The notes beneath the pieces were generated by a model. That model had not been told where the DNA came from and searched no databases. It saw only the letters and a program-made list of their open reading frames with translations. A program made the translations under genes and the position numbers. Shown one piece after another: positions 34,596 to 46,180 of a DNA stretch of 64,000 nucleotides (positions are counted from its first letter, which is position 1; each line of letters opens with the position of its first letter). The DNA comes from Macrostomum hystrix. Taxonomy: Eukaryota; Platyhelminthes; Macrostomidae. The DNA lies in assembly GCA_950097015.1 (NCBI GenBank), contig CATNEN010000037.1, positions 2,571,501 to 2,635,500 of the forward strand, written 5' to 3'.

Positions 34596-35025
34596 GTTAT
34601 AGAAAAGAGGATTTAGATCCCTTGCCTCTGGCTTAAAATGGCTGACCGAAGCTTATTAAAGAAATTGCATCCGTCAAAAAAATGTTTCTGCGAATGGCTG
34701 CTCAAGCAAAAAAAAGTTTGGAGACGCGCAAAAATAAGAAAGTCTAGAAATATACAAAAATGAACTCAGGGAAAAGAAAGCAGTCTCACGTCCAGACAAA
34801 CCAGAGTGAGAACTGTGGCGCTTGGCTGAAAGCGAACCTAGGCGATGCCAGAAAGTTTTGCTTCATTAGCCACGGCTGGGAGATCTGGGAGCCAGATTTA
34901 GGACAGAAATTCAATTAGGATCTGCGACAGCGACCGGAATTTACTAAGAACCCTAAAAATAGTACAGTCTTTGTAACAAAAATTTGAGTTTTAATATCTC
35001 TTATCTCTTATATATTATTATTTTC
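34596..35025. other. Spacer between arrays
   Basis: Unique AT-rich sequence. No exon, RNA gene or transposon end is recognised. Confidence 0.4.
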
Positions 35026-36615
35026 AGTTCTCCTCACCGAATTCACAGTTCTCCTCACTAAATTCCCAGTTCTCCTCACCGAATTCCCAGTTCTCCTCAC
35101 CGAATTCCCAGTTCTCCTCACTAAATTCCCAGTTCTCCTCACCGAATTCCCAGTTCTCCTCACCGAATTCCCAGTTCTCCTCACTGAATTCCCAGTTCTC
35201 CTCACTGAATTCCAAGTTCTCCTTACTGAATTCCCAGTTCTCCTTACTGAATTCCCAGCTCTCCTCACCGAATTCCCAGTTCTCCTCACTAAATTCCCAG
35301 TTCTCCTCACCGAATTCCCAGTTCTCCTCACCGAATTCCCAGTTCTCCTCACTGAATTCCCAGTTCTCCTCACCGAATTCCCAGTTCTCCTCACTGAATT
35401 CCCAGTTCTCCTCACTGAATTCCCAGTTCTCCTCACTGAATTCCCAGTTCTCCTTACTGAATTCCCAGTTCTCCTCACTGAATTCCCAGTTCTCCTCACT
35501 GAATTCCCAGTTCTCCTCACTGAATTCCCTGTTCTCCTCACTGAATTCCCAGTTCTCCTCACTAAATTCCCAGTTCTCCTCACTGAATTCCCAGTTCTCC
35601 TCACTGAATTCCCAGTTCTCCTTACTGAATTCCCAGTTCTCCTCACTGAATTCCCAGTTCTCCTTACTGAATTCCCAGTTCTCCTCACTGAATTCCCAGT
35701 TCTCCTCACTGGATTCCCAGTTCTCCTCACTAAATTGCCAGTTCTCCTCACTGAATTCCCTGTTCTCCTCACTGGATTCCCAGTTCTCCTCATCGAATTC
35801 CCAGTTCTCCTCACTGAATTCCCAGTTCTCCTCACCGAATTCCCAGTTCTCCTCATCGAATTCCCAGTTCTCCTCACTGAATTCCCAGTTCTCCTCACTG
35901 AATTCCCAGTTCTCCTTACTGAATTCCCAGTTCTCCTTACTGAATTCCCAGTTCTCCTCACTGAATTCCCAGTTCTCCTCACTAAATTCCCAGTTCTCCT
36001 CACCGAATTCCCAGTTCTCCTCACCGAATTCCCAGTTCTCCTTACTGAATTCCCAGTTCTCCTTACAGAATTCCCAGTTCTCCTCACTGAATTCCCAGTT
36101 CTCCTCACCGAATTCCCAGTTCTCCTTACTGAATTCCCAGTTCTCCTCACTGAATTCCCAGTTCTCCTCACTAAATTCCCAGTTCTCCTTACTAAATTCC
36201 CAGTTCTCCTCACTAAATTCCCAGTTCTCCTCACCGAATTCCCAGTTCTCCTTACTGAATTCCCAGTTCTCCTTACTGAATTCCCAGTTCTCCTCACTGA
36301 ATTCCCAGTTCTCCTCACTGAATTCCCAGTTCTCCTCACTGAATTCCCAGTTCTCCTCACTAAATTCCCAGTTCTCCTCACTAAATTCCCAGTTCTCCTC
36401 ACCGAATTCCCAGTTCTCCTTACTGAATTCCCAGTTCTCCTCACTAAATTCCCAGTTCTCCTTACTGAATTCCCAGTTCTCCTCACTAAATTCCCAGTTC
36501 TCCTCACTAAATTCCCAGTTCTCCTCACTAAATTCCCAGTTCTCCTTACTGAATTCCCAGTTCTCCTCACTGGATTCCCAGTTCTCCTTACTGAATTCCC
36601 AGTTCTCCTCACAAG
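35026..36615. repeat. 21-bp minisatellite
   Basis: About 75 copies of a 21-bp unit built on TTCTCCTCACTGAATTCCCA (variants CACCGAATT, CACTAAATT, TTACTGAATT). Seven codons per unit keep three frames open for more than 500 residues on the minus strand and 300 on the plus strand, each encoding a different seven-residue repeat. The units carry GAATTCCCAG next to TTCTCCTCAC, again acceptor-like. Confidence 0.95.
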
Positions 36616-37264
36616 AACTCGCAGTTCTTTTCACTGAGTATCCCGTTTTTTCAGTTTTGTGATCATCTGTTTATGCCAGTAGATTAATCAGATTTCTAGA
36701 CTGTTGTTTCAGATGCACTAAATGAATTCCCCAATTAATGTGATACTGATTTCTCTTGTTTGAATCGAGGTAGAAAAAGCTTTCCTTCAAAAATGACAGC
36801 CAAAGCTTCCACTTTTTCGCATTCCCCATTGGATCAAAATCCCACTGGGCATCCTTAAAGCAGCACCCTAAACGTCGCAACAAAAGCTGAGGGGATAATA
36901 AGACGGGAAAAAACGTTTCTGTGGGATCCTTAAACCGCCGCAAGGGAGTTGCATTCAGTTCCTACATGAACTGGTGCCAGAATTCAGTTTTAATTGCTGT
37001 ACATTTTCCGCATCAATTATGTCCAAGAAATTCTCCTGACCAATTTTGTTAGACTCTGTGGCAACGGCTAGCACTGGGGGCCATATTGAAAAACTGGAAC
37101 ATTTCTGGCAATGATTGGCAGACAGTTTAAAAGCAGATGCAGCTGCGACAGACCAGCCTTGACCATTTTCCGCCTTTTTCTATCCTTTAAGTTTTGTTAA
37201 CATTATTTCTCCCATTCTTTTGTACAGCTGCTAACTAGAATTGTTGACAACTTTTTAACTCACT
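36616..37264. other. Spacer between arrays
   Basis: Unique sequence. The minus-strand frame at 36671-36943 (90 residues) has no recognised domain or splice context. It could be an old transposon fragment, but nothing supports that. Confidence 0.35.
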
Positions 37265-39340
37265 AATTTCACTTTCACCATCATTCCCTCACTCTCACCA
37301 TCACTTCCTCACTCTCACCATCACTCCCTCACTCTCACCATCACTTCCTCACTCTCACCATCACTCCCTCACTCTCACCATCACTCCCTCACTCTCACCA
37401 TCACTCCCTCACTCTCACCATCACTCCCTCACTCTCACCATCACTCCCTCACTCTCACCATCACTCCCTCACTCTCACCATCACTCCCTCACTCTCACCA
37501 TCACTCCCTCACTCTCACCATCACTCCCTCACTCTCACCATCACTCCCTCACTCTCACCATCACTCCCTCACTCTCACCATCACTCCCTCACTCTCACCA
37601 TCACTCCCTCACTCTCACCATCACTCCCTCACTCTCACCATCACTCCCTCACTCTCACCATCACTCCCTCACTCTCACCATCACTCCCTCACTCTCACCA
37701 TCACTTCCTCACTCTCACCATCACTCCCTCACTCTCACCATCACTCCCTCACTCTCACCATCACTTCCTCACTCTCACCATCACTCCCTCACTCTCACCA
37801 TCACTTCCTCACTCTCACCATCACTCCCTCACTCTCACCATCACTCCCTCACTCTCACCATCACTCCCTCACTCTCACCATCACTCCCTCACTCTCACCA
37901 TCACTCCCTCACTCTCACCATCACTCCCTCACTCTCACCATCACTCCCTCACTCTCACCATCACTTCCTCACTCTCACCATCACTCCCTCACTCTCACCA
38001 TCACTCCCTCACTCTCACCATCACTCCCTCACTCTCACCATCACTCCCTCACTCTCACCATCACTCCCTCACTCTCACCATCACTCCCTCACTCTCACCA
38101 TCACTCCCTCACTCTCACCATCACTCCCTCACTCTCACCATCACTCCCTCACTCTCACCATCACTCCCTCACTCTCACCATCACTTCCTCACTCTCACCA
38201 TCACTCCCTCACTCTCACCATCACTCCCTCACTCTCACCATCACTTCCTCACCCTCACCATCACTCCCTCACTCTCACCATCACTCCCTCACTCTCACCA
38301 TCACTTCCTCACTCTCACCATCACTCCCTCACTCTCACCATCACTTCCTCACTCTCACCATCACTCCCTCACTCTCACCATCACTCCCTCACTCTCACCA
38401 TCACTCCCTCACTCTCACCATCATTCCCTCCCTCTCACCATCACTTCCTCACTCTCACCATCACTCCCTCACTCTCACCATCACTCTCACCATCACTCCC
38501 TCACTCTCACCATCACTCCCTCACTCTCACCATCACTCCCTCACTCTCACCATCACTCTCACCATCACTCCCTCACTCTCACCATCACTCCCTCACTCTC
38601 ACCATCACTCCCTCACTCTCACCATCACTCCCTCACTCTCACCATCACTTCCTCACTCTCACCATCACTCCCTCACTCTCACCATCACTCCCTCACTCTC
38701 ACCATCACTCCCTCACTCTCACCATCACTCCCTCACTCTCACCATCACTCCCTCACTCTCACCATCACTCCCTCACTCTCACCATCACTCCCTCACTCTC
38801 ACCATCACTTCCTCACTCTCACCATCACTCCCTCACTCTCACCATCACTCCCTCACTCTCACCATCACTTCCTCACTCTCACCATCACTCCCTCACTCTC
38901 ACCATCACTCCCTCACTCTCACCATCACTCCCTCACTCTCACCATCACTCCCTCACTCTCACCATCACTCCTCACTCTCACCATCACTCCCTCACTCTCA
39001 CCATCATTCCCTCCCTCTCACCATCACTCCCTCACTCTCACCATCACTCCCTCACTCTCACCATCACTCCCTCACTCTCACCATCACTCCCTCACTCTCA
39101 CCATCACTCCCTCACTCTCACCATCACTCCCTCACTCTCACCATCACTTCCTCACTCTCACCATCACTCCCTCACTCTCACCATCACTCCCTCACTCTCA
39201 CCATCACTTCCTCACTCTCACCATCACTCCCTCACTCTCACCATCACTTCCTCACTCTCACCATCACTCCCTCACTCTCACCATCACTCCCTCACTCTCA
39301 CCATCACTTCCTCGCTCTCACCATCACTTCCTCGCTCTCT
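37265..39340 (+). repeat. 20-bp minisatellite, the second longest array in the window
   Basis: About 103 copies of TCACTCCCTCACTCTCACCA in strict 20-base register, broken by short units near 38480 and 38550 and a one-base deletion near 38968. The main variant is CACTTCC for CACTCCC. The plus strand is pyrimidine-rich and carries periodic stops or open frames according to register. No gene. Confidence 0.95.
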
Positions 39341-40389
39341 TCTAAGTTCAGTATCCAAAACTCGCATTCAGTCCTGTCCGAGCTAATGTTTTAGCTGGGA
39401 CAGCAGCTTTAATCTTCACAACTCGGCTTCTGCTAGAGTTTTCTCTCCCGGATTAAGACCATATAGCGGGGCCGGAAATCCACTGCCATCAGCGTGGGTC
39501 CCTGGCGCCCTCTCCGTGGGGATATCTCGTGTACTTTAAATTTGCAAAGCTCTCCTCGGCCTTCTCGCTTCTTCTCTGCGACCAGCCAGCCAGCCAGCCT
39601 ACTAGGTTTGTCTTTTGGATAAAGCAAAAAATGTCTGCCTCAGTCCAAACCGGAGCTCCTCCCACTTCTCCCCCTCTTTCTCCTTCTCCGCATACAAATG
39701 CGCCCCCGAATATCCCAGCCCCTTCCGTCCGACTGTTCCTTATCCCAGCCAGAGATCCCCCGTCTAACCGCAGAGAGCCGTGTCCCATTCCATCTGGGGC
39801 AATTCCTGGCGGACTTGCGTAAGACTTATCCACGCCAGTACTGCAAAAAACGCTCCTAAATACGCTCGTAGTTTTTCATCCCTGTTCAGTGCGCAAATGG
39901 ATCAAATGCTGGCCGGCCGTATCGAAACTAAATGGGAAAACGGAAAGACAGGCCGAATGGTTGGTACCGTTTGGCATAGCAGAGTGGCGCTCATTAGAAT
40001 GGTTTTTTGTTAATAACAAACGCCTACATGTATGCGCGATTTTTCTTAGAAATATAACTGATTTCCTACCGTCTTGAAGGCTTTGCTGCAGAGAGTTCGA
40101 ATCTGAAATTCGAAAGGTCGGGAGTTCGAATCTCAGAAAAATAAATACCGAATCCTTCAACTTGAAGCTTAGTAACCAAATGCTTTTGTTTACCCAGCTG
40201 CTAGGATAGAAACCAGTCCACAGACTGAACAGCTGTACACAGCCTATAGAAGCGCCGCAAAATTGCTTCCCAACCCAATGATCCAACACAGTTTGTCCAA
40301 GGCTGCAGTGTCTTAGTACTGTTATTGCTGTTAAAACTCCTGTATGACGCTGCGAACCTGTTAACCCCAACTTCCTGACATCCTCGCAG
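39341..40389. other. Region upstream of the FN3/TM gene, with a tRNA-like B box
   Basis: Contains a B-box-like GGTCGGGAGTTCGAATCTCA near 40117, with a partial duplicate (GAGTTCGAATCTG) just before it, probably a SINE remnant. Small frames at 39489-40013 on both strands lack domains. The last bases form a pyrimidine-rich tract ending in CTCGCAG at 40389, the acceptor of the next gene. Confidence 0.5.
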
Positions 40390-40412
40390 CTTCTCCCAAC
40401 GAGGTAGCCTCA

Positions 40413-41837
40413 ATGGGCCAGAGTGCCAGCAGTGAAATCCGCATCGGCCAAGATCCGGCATTTTCCTCTTCATCAGCCGCCTCATCAGCGTCAAACTCAG
40501 CGCCGTCCGCCTCGTTCGCATCCTCGCCGCCGCCGCGGCCGCCTCCGCAGCTCCGATGGCTGCGGGCCAGTCGAGCCAGCCGGCGCAGCCTGACGGCTGA
40601 GTGGGGCTGGTCGGAGCTCGGCCAGCCGGCCAGCCGTTGCCACCTGCTCTTCCTGCGCAGCGACGCCCCCCAGGCCGGCCAGGTCGGTCGAATGCGTCGC
40701 GTCCCGGTGGACTCGCGTCGTCATGGCTACACCATGGCCGGGCTGGCCGAGGACGCGCCCTACCGGGTCTGTCTGCAGTGCGCCGCAGTCGCCGCCGCCG
40801 AGCTAGTCGAGGCTGGCGGGAATCGAACCAGCGCCAAACCAGTCTCGGCCAATCAGGCCGTGAGCGGCAGGCCTGCTGAGATCATGCACTGCGTGAACGT
40901 CTCCACCAAGCAGGCGCACTTGCCTGCCATCATCGGCAGCTGTTTGGGGGCACTTTGCGCTTTGATTCTCGTCCTGGCTCTGGTGCTGCTGTCCCGCCGG
41001 TCCAAGCAGTATCGCAAGGTGAACGAGCGTCAGTCATCGGCCACCGCCAACAAGAAGGTTGTGGTGCACGAGATCGCCTACGAGACTGAGAATCTGCCAA
41101 GTCCCAAACTGGACTTCGACAGCAACTCCGATGGATACATTTATGACGGCAGCGAAGATCAGCCGGTGTCTTCGGCTAGCGACGACATTTTGACACCTCC
41201 GCCCCTGCCGCCGCCGCCGCCGCCGCTAATGCCAGCTTCGCCAGACGAAACAGAGCGATCGAAATCGGAGATTGCGAAATCGCAGCTGAGAGCAACGGCT
41301 GGGGAGGCCCTGTCGACTGCGCAGCCAGAGCTCGCGTCTTTGCTGTCTGTTAATGACCGACCGAGTCCGGACGCCCCGGTGGCCGACACTGCTGACACGG
41401 ACGCGGATGAGGCTGTCGCACCGCCAACACCACCGCCACCGCCGGCGCCATGTTCGACTGATATGGAAGCCGTTAGCCACACTGACGTCGCTGGAGGTGC
41501 AAGTGCTTCAACACCGGCTTCGGCTTCAACTGACGGTCTTCAGATCATCCAGGTAAATGAGACCGATGAGTACTCCATCGACCTGCGCCTGTGCGACTCC
41601 CTGTCGCGTCAGCAGAGTCTGAAGACGCCATTGTCGGCCACCGCGTCCACCGGCACCTCGGCCTCCGTGACTGTGTCAGCGTCAGCGTCAACATCAGCCG
41701 GAGCTGCCTCTGCAGGGCTGCCAGAAGACTCGGCGGCGACTCCGACCCCGCCAGCCAGCGATCATCACGAAGAGCCGGCTGTGCTGGTTGGTGGGGGGGT
41801 GCCATCTCTCTACACGCAGCTCATTGAAACTCTTTAG
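40413..41837 (+). CDS. Single-pass membrane protein with FN3-like ectodomain
   Basis: A 474-residue frame. Residues about 44-127 look like a fibronectin type III fold, with LTAEWGW as strand C and HGYTMAGLAEDAPYRVCLQC as the F strand region. Cysteine placement (VCLQC, then MHCVNVST) recalls the FN3 domain just before the membrane in neuronal leucine-rich-repeat proteins. A transmembrane helix spans about 171-193, followed by basic SRRSKQYRK. The cytoplasmic tail is long, acidic and Pro/Ser-rich with a poly-Pro run, ending in IETL. No signal peptide is visible at this ATG. The frame opens after an acceptor at 40389 and ATG follows 23 bases later. It may therefore be a complete trans-spliced mRNA, or the last exon of a larger receptor whose 5' exons lie left of the arrays. 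Family and function are not identified. Confidence 0.65.
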   Translation: MGQSASSEIRIGQDPAFSSSSAASSASNSAPSASFASSPPPRPPPQLRWLRASRASRRSLTAEWGWSELGQPASRCHLLFLRSDAPQAGQVGRMRRVPVDSRRHGYTMAGLAEDAPYRVCLQCAAVAAAELVEAGGNRTSAKPVSANQAVSGRPAEIMHCVNVSTKQAHLPAIIGSCLGALCALILVLALVLLSRRSKQYRKVNERQSSATANKKVVVHEIAYETENLPSPKLDFDSNSDGYIYDGSEDQPVSSASDDILTPPPLPPPPPPLMPASPDETERSKSEIAKSQLRATAGEALSTAQPELASLLSVNDRPSPDAPVADTADTDADEAVAPPTPPPPPAPCSTDMEAVSHTDVAGGASASTPASASTDGLQIIQVNETDEYSIDLRLCDSLSRQQSLKTPLSATASTGTSASVTVSASASTSAGAASAGLPEDSAATPTPPASDHHEEPAVLVGGGVPSLYTQLIETL

Positions 41838-43329
41838 CAATGCTTGATTTGAATCTGCATGAAATCAGCTCATAGAATCAACCCTGCAGTGATCTGACCT
41901 TGCGCTTGTCCATCTGCAGAATTTTAATGTAAATCTCTTGTGCCAGCTTCGCAAATAGATCTATTCAATCTATTCAGCATGTAAATGATCATCATTAAGG
42001 ATTTAATTCTGACAGAAAATTATTTGTTAAGACAATATTCCCTCTCCAATGCATGATGTTGGAATAGGTTTTTTTGCTTTTTTTCTCGGAAATTGTAAAT
42101 AATTCCTAGAAAAACGAACAAATCTAAGAAGTATTCCCTCATATTGTAGGTGAGTTAGATTACTTTCGAAGTTGTTTATCATCATCGTACCACGAATATC
42201 ATTTATTAGAGATCGGTTGCATTTTGACATTTCAGGCAGCCATTGTTTAAAAAATCAAACTTTTGCCTTAGACCAATGGATCAATACCACTATCAATTCT
42301 ACTGTTAAGAAAAAGAGAAGTTCAGTTAACGGCCAAATTGACATGAACAGTTGGGAACCAAATTATTATTTGTGTATAGTATATAGTCGAATAATACAGT
42401 TTTGAAAATCTAACAATAAAAACAATCACACTTCATAGTTTTGACACTTTAGAAAGTCACTAATAACAGTAGACTCAGTAGTTAATTTTGCACATTGACT
42501 TAGGGACAACTTTTTCTTCATTCTCTAATTGGACTTGTATTTTAAACTAGTTTGTAGAACACAAATTTTAAGACTAAAATAAAAGACTGCAAGTCTGCTC
42601 AAATTTTTAGAAACGCACTTTTAAACTTTAATTATTTTTTGGTATGGTCTTGTTCCGCGATCACCACTAGTATGGTGATTTAGGTCTCCAGTTTAAAAGT
42701 AGAGAGACCACATCATTTTTCGCTGGGGAATCTAAAGTTTCGGCTCTTGATCACGATGAACTAAAACTTTCAAGGCCGTCCGATGTCAACATCATCGAGA
42801 TATTCAGCTTTTTTATGCCATCGACGAGAATCTCGACGATGCCGATGTTTTGTGGTTGTCAAAGTTATATCATCGGATAGAGTGGAAAGCCTGTGCTTTG
42901 GATTTTCAAGCCAAACGGGTGAACATTTTGTGGGGGTGGGTACAGAAAAAGAAAAAAGTGTGAATTTAATTGAAATACCCTCCCATGGTCTTTCAACTGT
43001 TGATAATTTAAATTAGTTTTTAATATTGAGGTGTCTAAATACGAGCTTGCTTATCTATATGCTATAGGAAAACCGCTGGTTTGCGGTTCTTACACGTTTT
43101 TTCACTACTGCAGTATTATTTGGCACACCGGCTGACTTCGACTGAGTCCAGCAACTCAGGCTACGCCAATTGGCTCACTGGCCGGGTCGGAGTGATCATG
43201 AGGCACTGCAAACTCAATTAGCTAATTAGCTTGCATGGTTTGGCTTTCAAAGCTATAACTTTAATGACTATACTTAGTATGTCATTACTTTCGAGTAGTA
43301 TCAGCAGCAATTTGTAAAATTTTGTCGAG
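41838..43329. other. Intergenic, downstream of the FN3/TM gene
   Basis: AT-rich sequence without exon-like content. AATAAA occurs near 42578, but it is far from the stop. Short frames at 42172-42405 and 42783-43016 lack domains or splice context. Confidence 0.4.
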
Positions 43330-43560
43330 TAGATAATTTTTGCGCTCCGCACTTCTAACCGAGAGGTCGGAAGTTCGAATCTAGACTTAATTAAGCGAAC
43401 TACTGTTCTGTCTTTTAAGCACTTTAGACTTCACTCTGCTCAGTTGCTTAAGTTTACTGAGCTGAGAAATTTAGGTTCTAGCATAAGCATAGGTAGAAAC
43501 TTTGGTGGTTGTGGCTGCCTCTCAGTCCATGGACTGCACAGCAGCGGTACGTAGCTTTTT
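43330..43560 (+). mobile_element. Decayed tRNA-SINE fragment
   Basis: A B-box-like GAGGTCGGAAGTTCGAATCT near 43362 is followed, after AT-rich sequence, by CTCAGTCCATGGACTGCACA near 43522. That CAGTCCATGGACTG core also occurs in the three SINE family 1 copies at 49.4, 54.4 and 60.5 kb. Ends cannot be defined. Confidence 0.45.
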
Positions 43561-44524
43561 GCCCATCTGGCTGAACATCAAGAACTATATAAAGAAGTAC
43601 CTTGATCATTATTGAAGTCTATAAGCAAAATAGGAAATGTTATTTCCCAAGAGATTTCCTAAGAGAAATGTTATTTTCTTAACATATACTTAACATATAA
43701 CAACATTTGCTTGACAACTGTGTTAGGGCTAAATTTCTTTACTTAGAGCTTTCCCGCCAAATCACTACACTGGGTAAACTTTAAAACCCACCAGAGCCAA
43801 ACCCACCAGAGCCAAAATTATTCCATAGCCAAAATATCAGCTCTGGTAAACCTTTCCGACCCACCAATGCTAAAAAATGATGGGCCCTAACTAAATGCTT
43901 GTATTGCATTAGTTGTTAAGAGAAAATGGAGATGATTCTTTGAGAAAAGTAATTCACTAGTTTTGTTATAATCAACTAAAAACACACCAGACCCAAATAA
44001 TTGACGATGCAATATTCTCAGAGACCACCAGATCCATAATCAAGCGTTTTTACTATTTATGCGCAGATTTCTGTGTCCAGCTACAGAAAATTCCCTTGAG
44101 TCACAAAAAGTATTTTTAGCTGTCGCAGTGTTGCTAGGGATTGGTTGATACACAAAGCGTGGCAGTTTAAAAGCTGTAGCGAACAATAAATTTCGAGGGT
44201 AGACTTATACTAAGGAACTAAGGTAATGAAAGTAAGCCCCGTCTCTAATTAGCTAGCCAAATCATGTCTCATGATTTATTTGTCGGCATATCTGCATGTT
44301 GGTCCTTCAGCCCACATTATTTATAAGTAGCTAAGCTTGATTCTAGCTTAATAAGACATTCACTCTCTTTCGCCTTTCCATAAAAGCTGTGCTTCAGCTT
44401 TAGACCTGTTTACTTGTTAATTAACTTATTACATTTTAGGCGCTGAGCAGAGATATTGGCTGGCTTCATTCATTTATTAATGCTTTGTGCAAAAAAGACT
44501 GAAACTATATTTATTTATTAATTC

Positions 44525-45290
44525 CCAACACTTGCCAGATATTTTTGTCCAGGATTAATTGACTATGATCACACAGCTAGTTTCCAACATGAAAACCATG
44601 ATAATCATGTATTTCCTGTTTGTCTAGTGATTCCCAAAACTTGCCAGATATTTTTGTCCAGGATTAATTGACTTTAATCACACAGCTAGTTTCCAACATG
44701 AAAACCATGATAATCATGTATTTCCTGTTTGTCTAGTGATTCCCAACACTTGCCAGATATTTTTGTCCAGGATTAATTGACTATGATCACACAGCTAGTT
44801 TCCAACATGAAAACCATGATAATCATGTATTTCCTGTTTGTCTAGTGATTCCCAAACTTGCCAGATATTTTTGTCCAGGATTAATTGACTATGATCACAC
44901 AGCTAGTTTCCAACATGAAAACCATGATAATCATGTTTTTCCTGTTTGTCTAGTGATTCCCAAACTTGCCAGATATTTTTGTCCAGGATTAATTGACTAT
45001 GATCACACAGCTAGTTTCCAACATGAAAACCATGATAATCATGTATTTCCTGTTTGTCTAGTGATTCCCAAAACTTGCCAGATATTTTTGTCCAGGATTA
45101 ATTGACTATAATCACACAGCTAGTTTCCAACATGAAAACCATGATAATCATGTATTTCCTGTTTGTCTAGTGATTCCCAAAACTTGCCAGATATTTTTGT
45201 CCAGGATTAATTGACTATAATCACACAGCTAGTTTCCAACATGAAAACCATGATAATCATGTATTTCCTGTTTGTCTAGTGATTCCCAAC
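44525..45290. repeat. Subterminal 107-bp tandem repeats inside the transposon
   Basis: Seven near-identical units beginning TTCCCAAAACTTGCCAGATA and ending TTCCTGTTTGTCTAGTGA, with a diverged eighth that runs into the transposase frame. Two inverted copies lie at about 46160-46395. Each unit includes a near-palindrome, ACATGAAAACCATGATAATC with CATGTATTTCC. Confidence 0.92.
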
Positions 45291-45484
45291 ACATGCCAGA
45301 TATTGCTGTCATGGATGACTATGACTATTCAGTTAATGTCCAGCATACATTTTTTCAGCTGCCTGATTGGGAACTTCTACTTGGTCGGTTGCAGTCGGCC
45401 TGGGCCTTAAGCCTGCATGCTGCGGTTTCTAAAAGAATTTTTTTAAAGCTAAGTGAGAACCATATTGAAAACAAAGGCTGCGCT

Positions 45485-46180
45485 ATGGCAAATCAACTGC
45501 GTTCAACAAGCAACGAGGATAGAGAGCGCCTGGTCAATGTCATCGAAGATGGTTACTTAATTTCGACTGCGTCCAAAATCCTTAATCTGAACAAGAAGAC
45601 GGCCTATCGGTTATGGAGTCGCTACGCAGCTACTGGTGAGATCCATGCGTTGCAACGCGGTGGCCGCAAGGCGGGGTCAACAAAAATTGATGCTGAAATG
45701 CGGAATGCCGTTGAGCAGATAGTTGAGCGAAATCCCTATGTTACTCTGACGGATGTGCAGAGAAAACTGACTTTTGAGTTGCCACAAAAGCCGAATCTCT
45801 GAATCTCTGAATCCACCATTGCTAGAGCGATGAACTCCATGCTTATATCACTGAAAGTCGCCACCAAGGATGCCGACGTGAGGCTTGCTGCGAATACCCA
45901 GGATGTGATACAAGCGAGGCGCGACTATGCCATGATGATGACGGGTCTGCTTGTGAATGACCTGGCTGTGTTTATCGATGAGACTGGCTACAACCTATGG
46001 ACGAGAAGGACGCAGGGTCGAGCAAGAGTTGACCAGCCTGTGCGACGAACGGTGGTAACGCAGAGGGGTCCCAACATGACGATGCGCTTGGCAGTGTCAT
46101 CTGACCTGGGTCTTGTCCACTGTACGCTGCAGCGAGGTGGTCAAACACAAGAGAGATTTCAGCAGTTCAGGAATCACTAG
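45485..46180 (+). pseudogene. Broken IS630/Tc1-type transposase
   Basis: From ATG 45485 the first 105 residues form a helix-turn-helix region (STASKILNLNKKTAYRLWSR) with a basic linker. An in-frame TGA at 45800-45802 interrupts the frame. Reading continues in the same frame through STIARAMNSMLI into the catalytic domain, with VFIDETGYNLWTRRTQGRAR, which carries the first Asp of the DDE/D triad. The frame ends at 46180 where the inverted repeats begin, so the second Asp and the last acidic residue are missing. The copy cannot encode an active enzyme. The family is clear from the DETGYNLWTRRTQG block. Confidence 0.85.

Noticed and set aside
33014-34616. Ser/Pro-rich frames up to 492 residues
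   Set aside because: A 16-bp array; the 48-base super-period yields mixed 16-residue repeats in three frames. No domain or unique ends.
35008-36637. Open frames of more than 500 residues on the minus strand and 300 on the plus strand
   Set aside because: A 21-bp tandem repeat gives seven-codon periodic frames in several registers at once. No unique sequence, start context or splice site supports translation.
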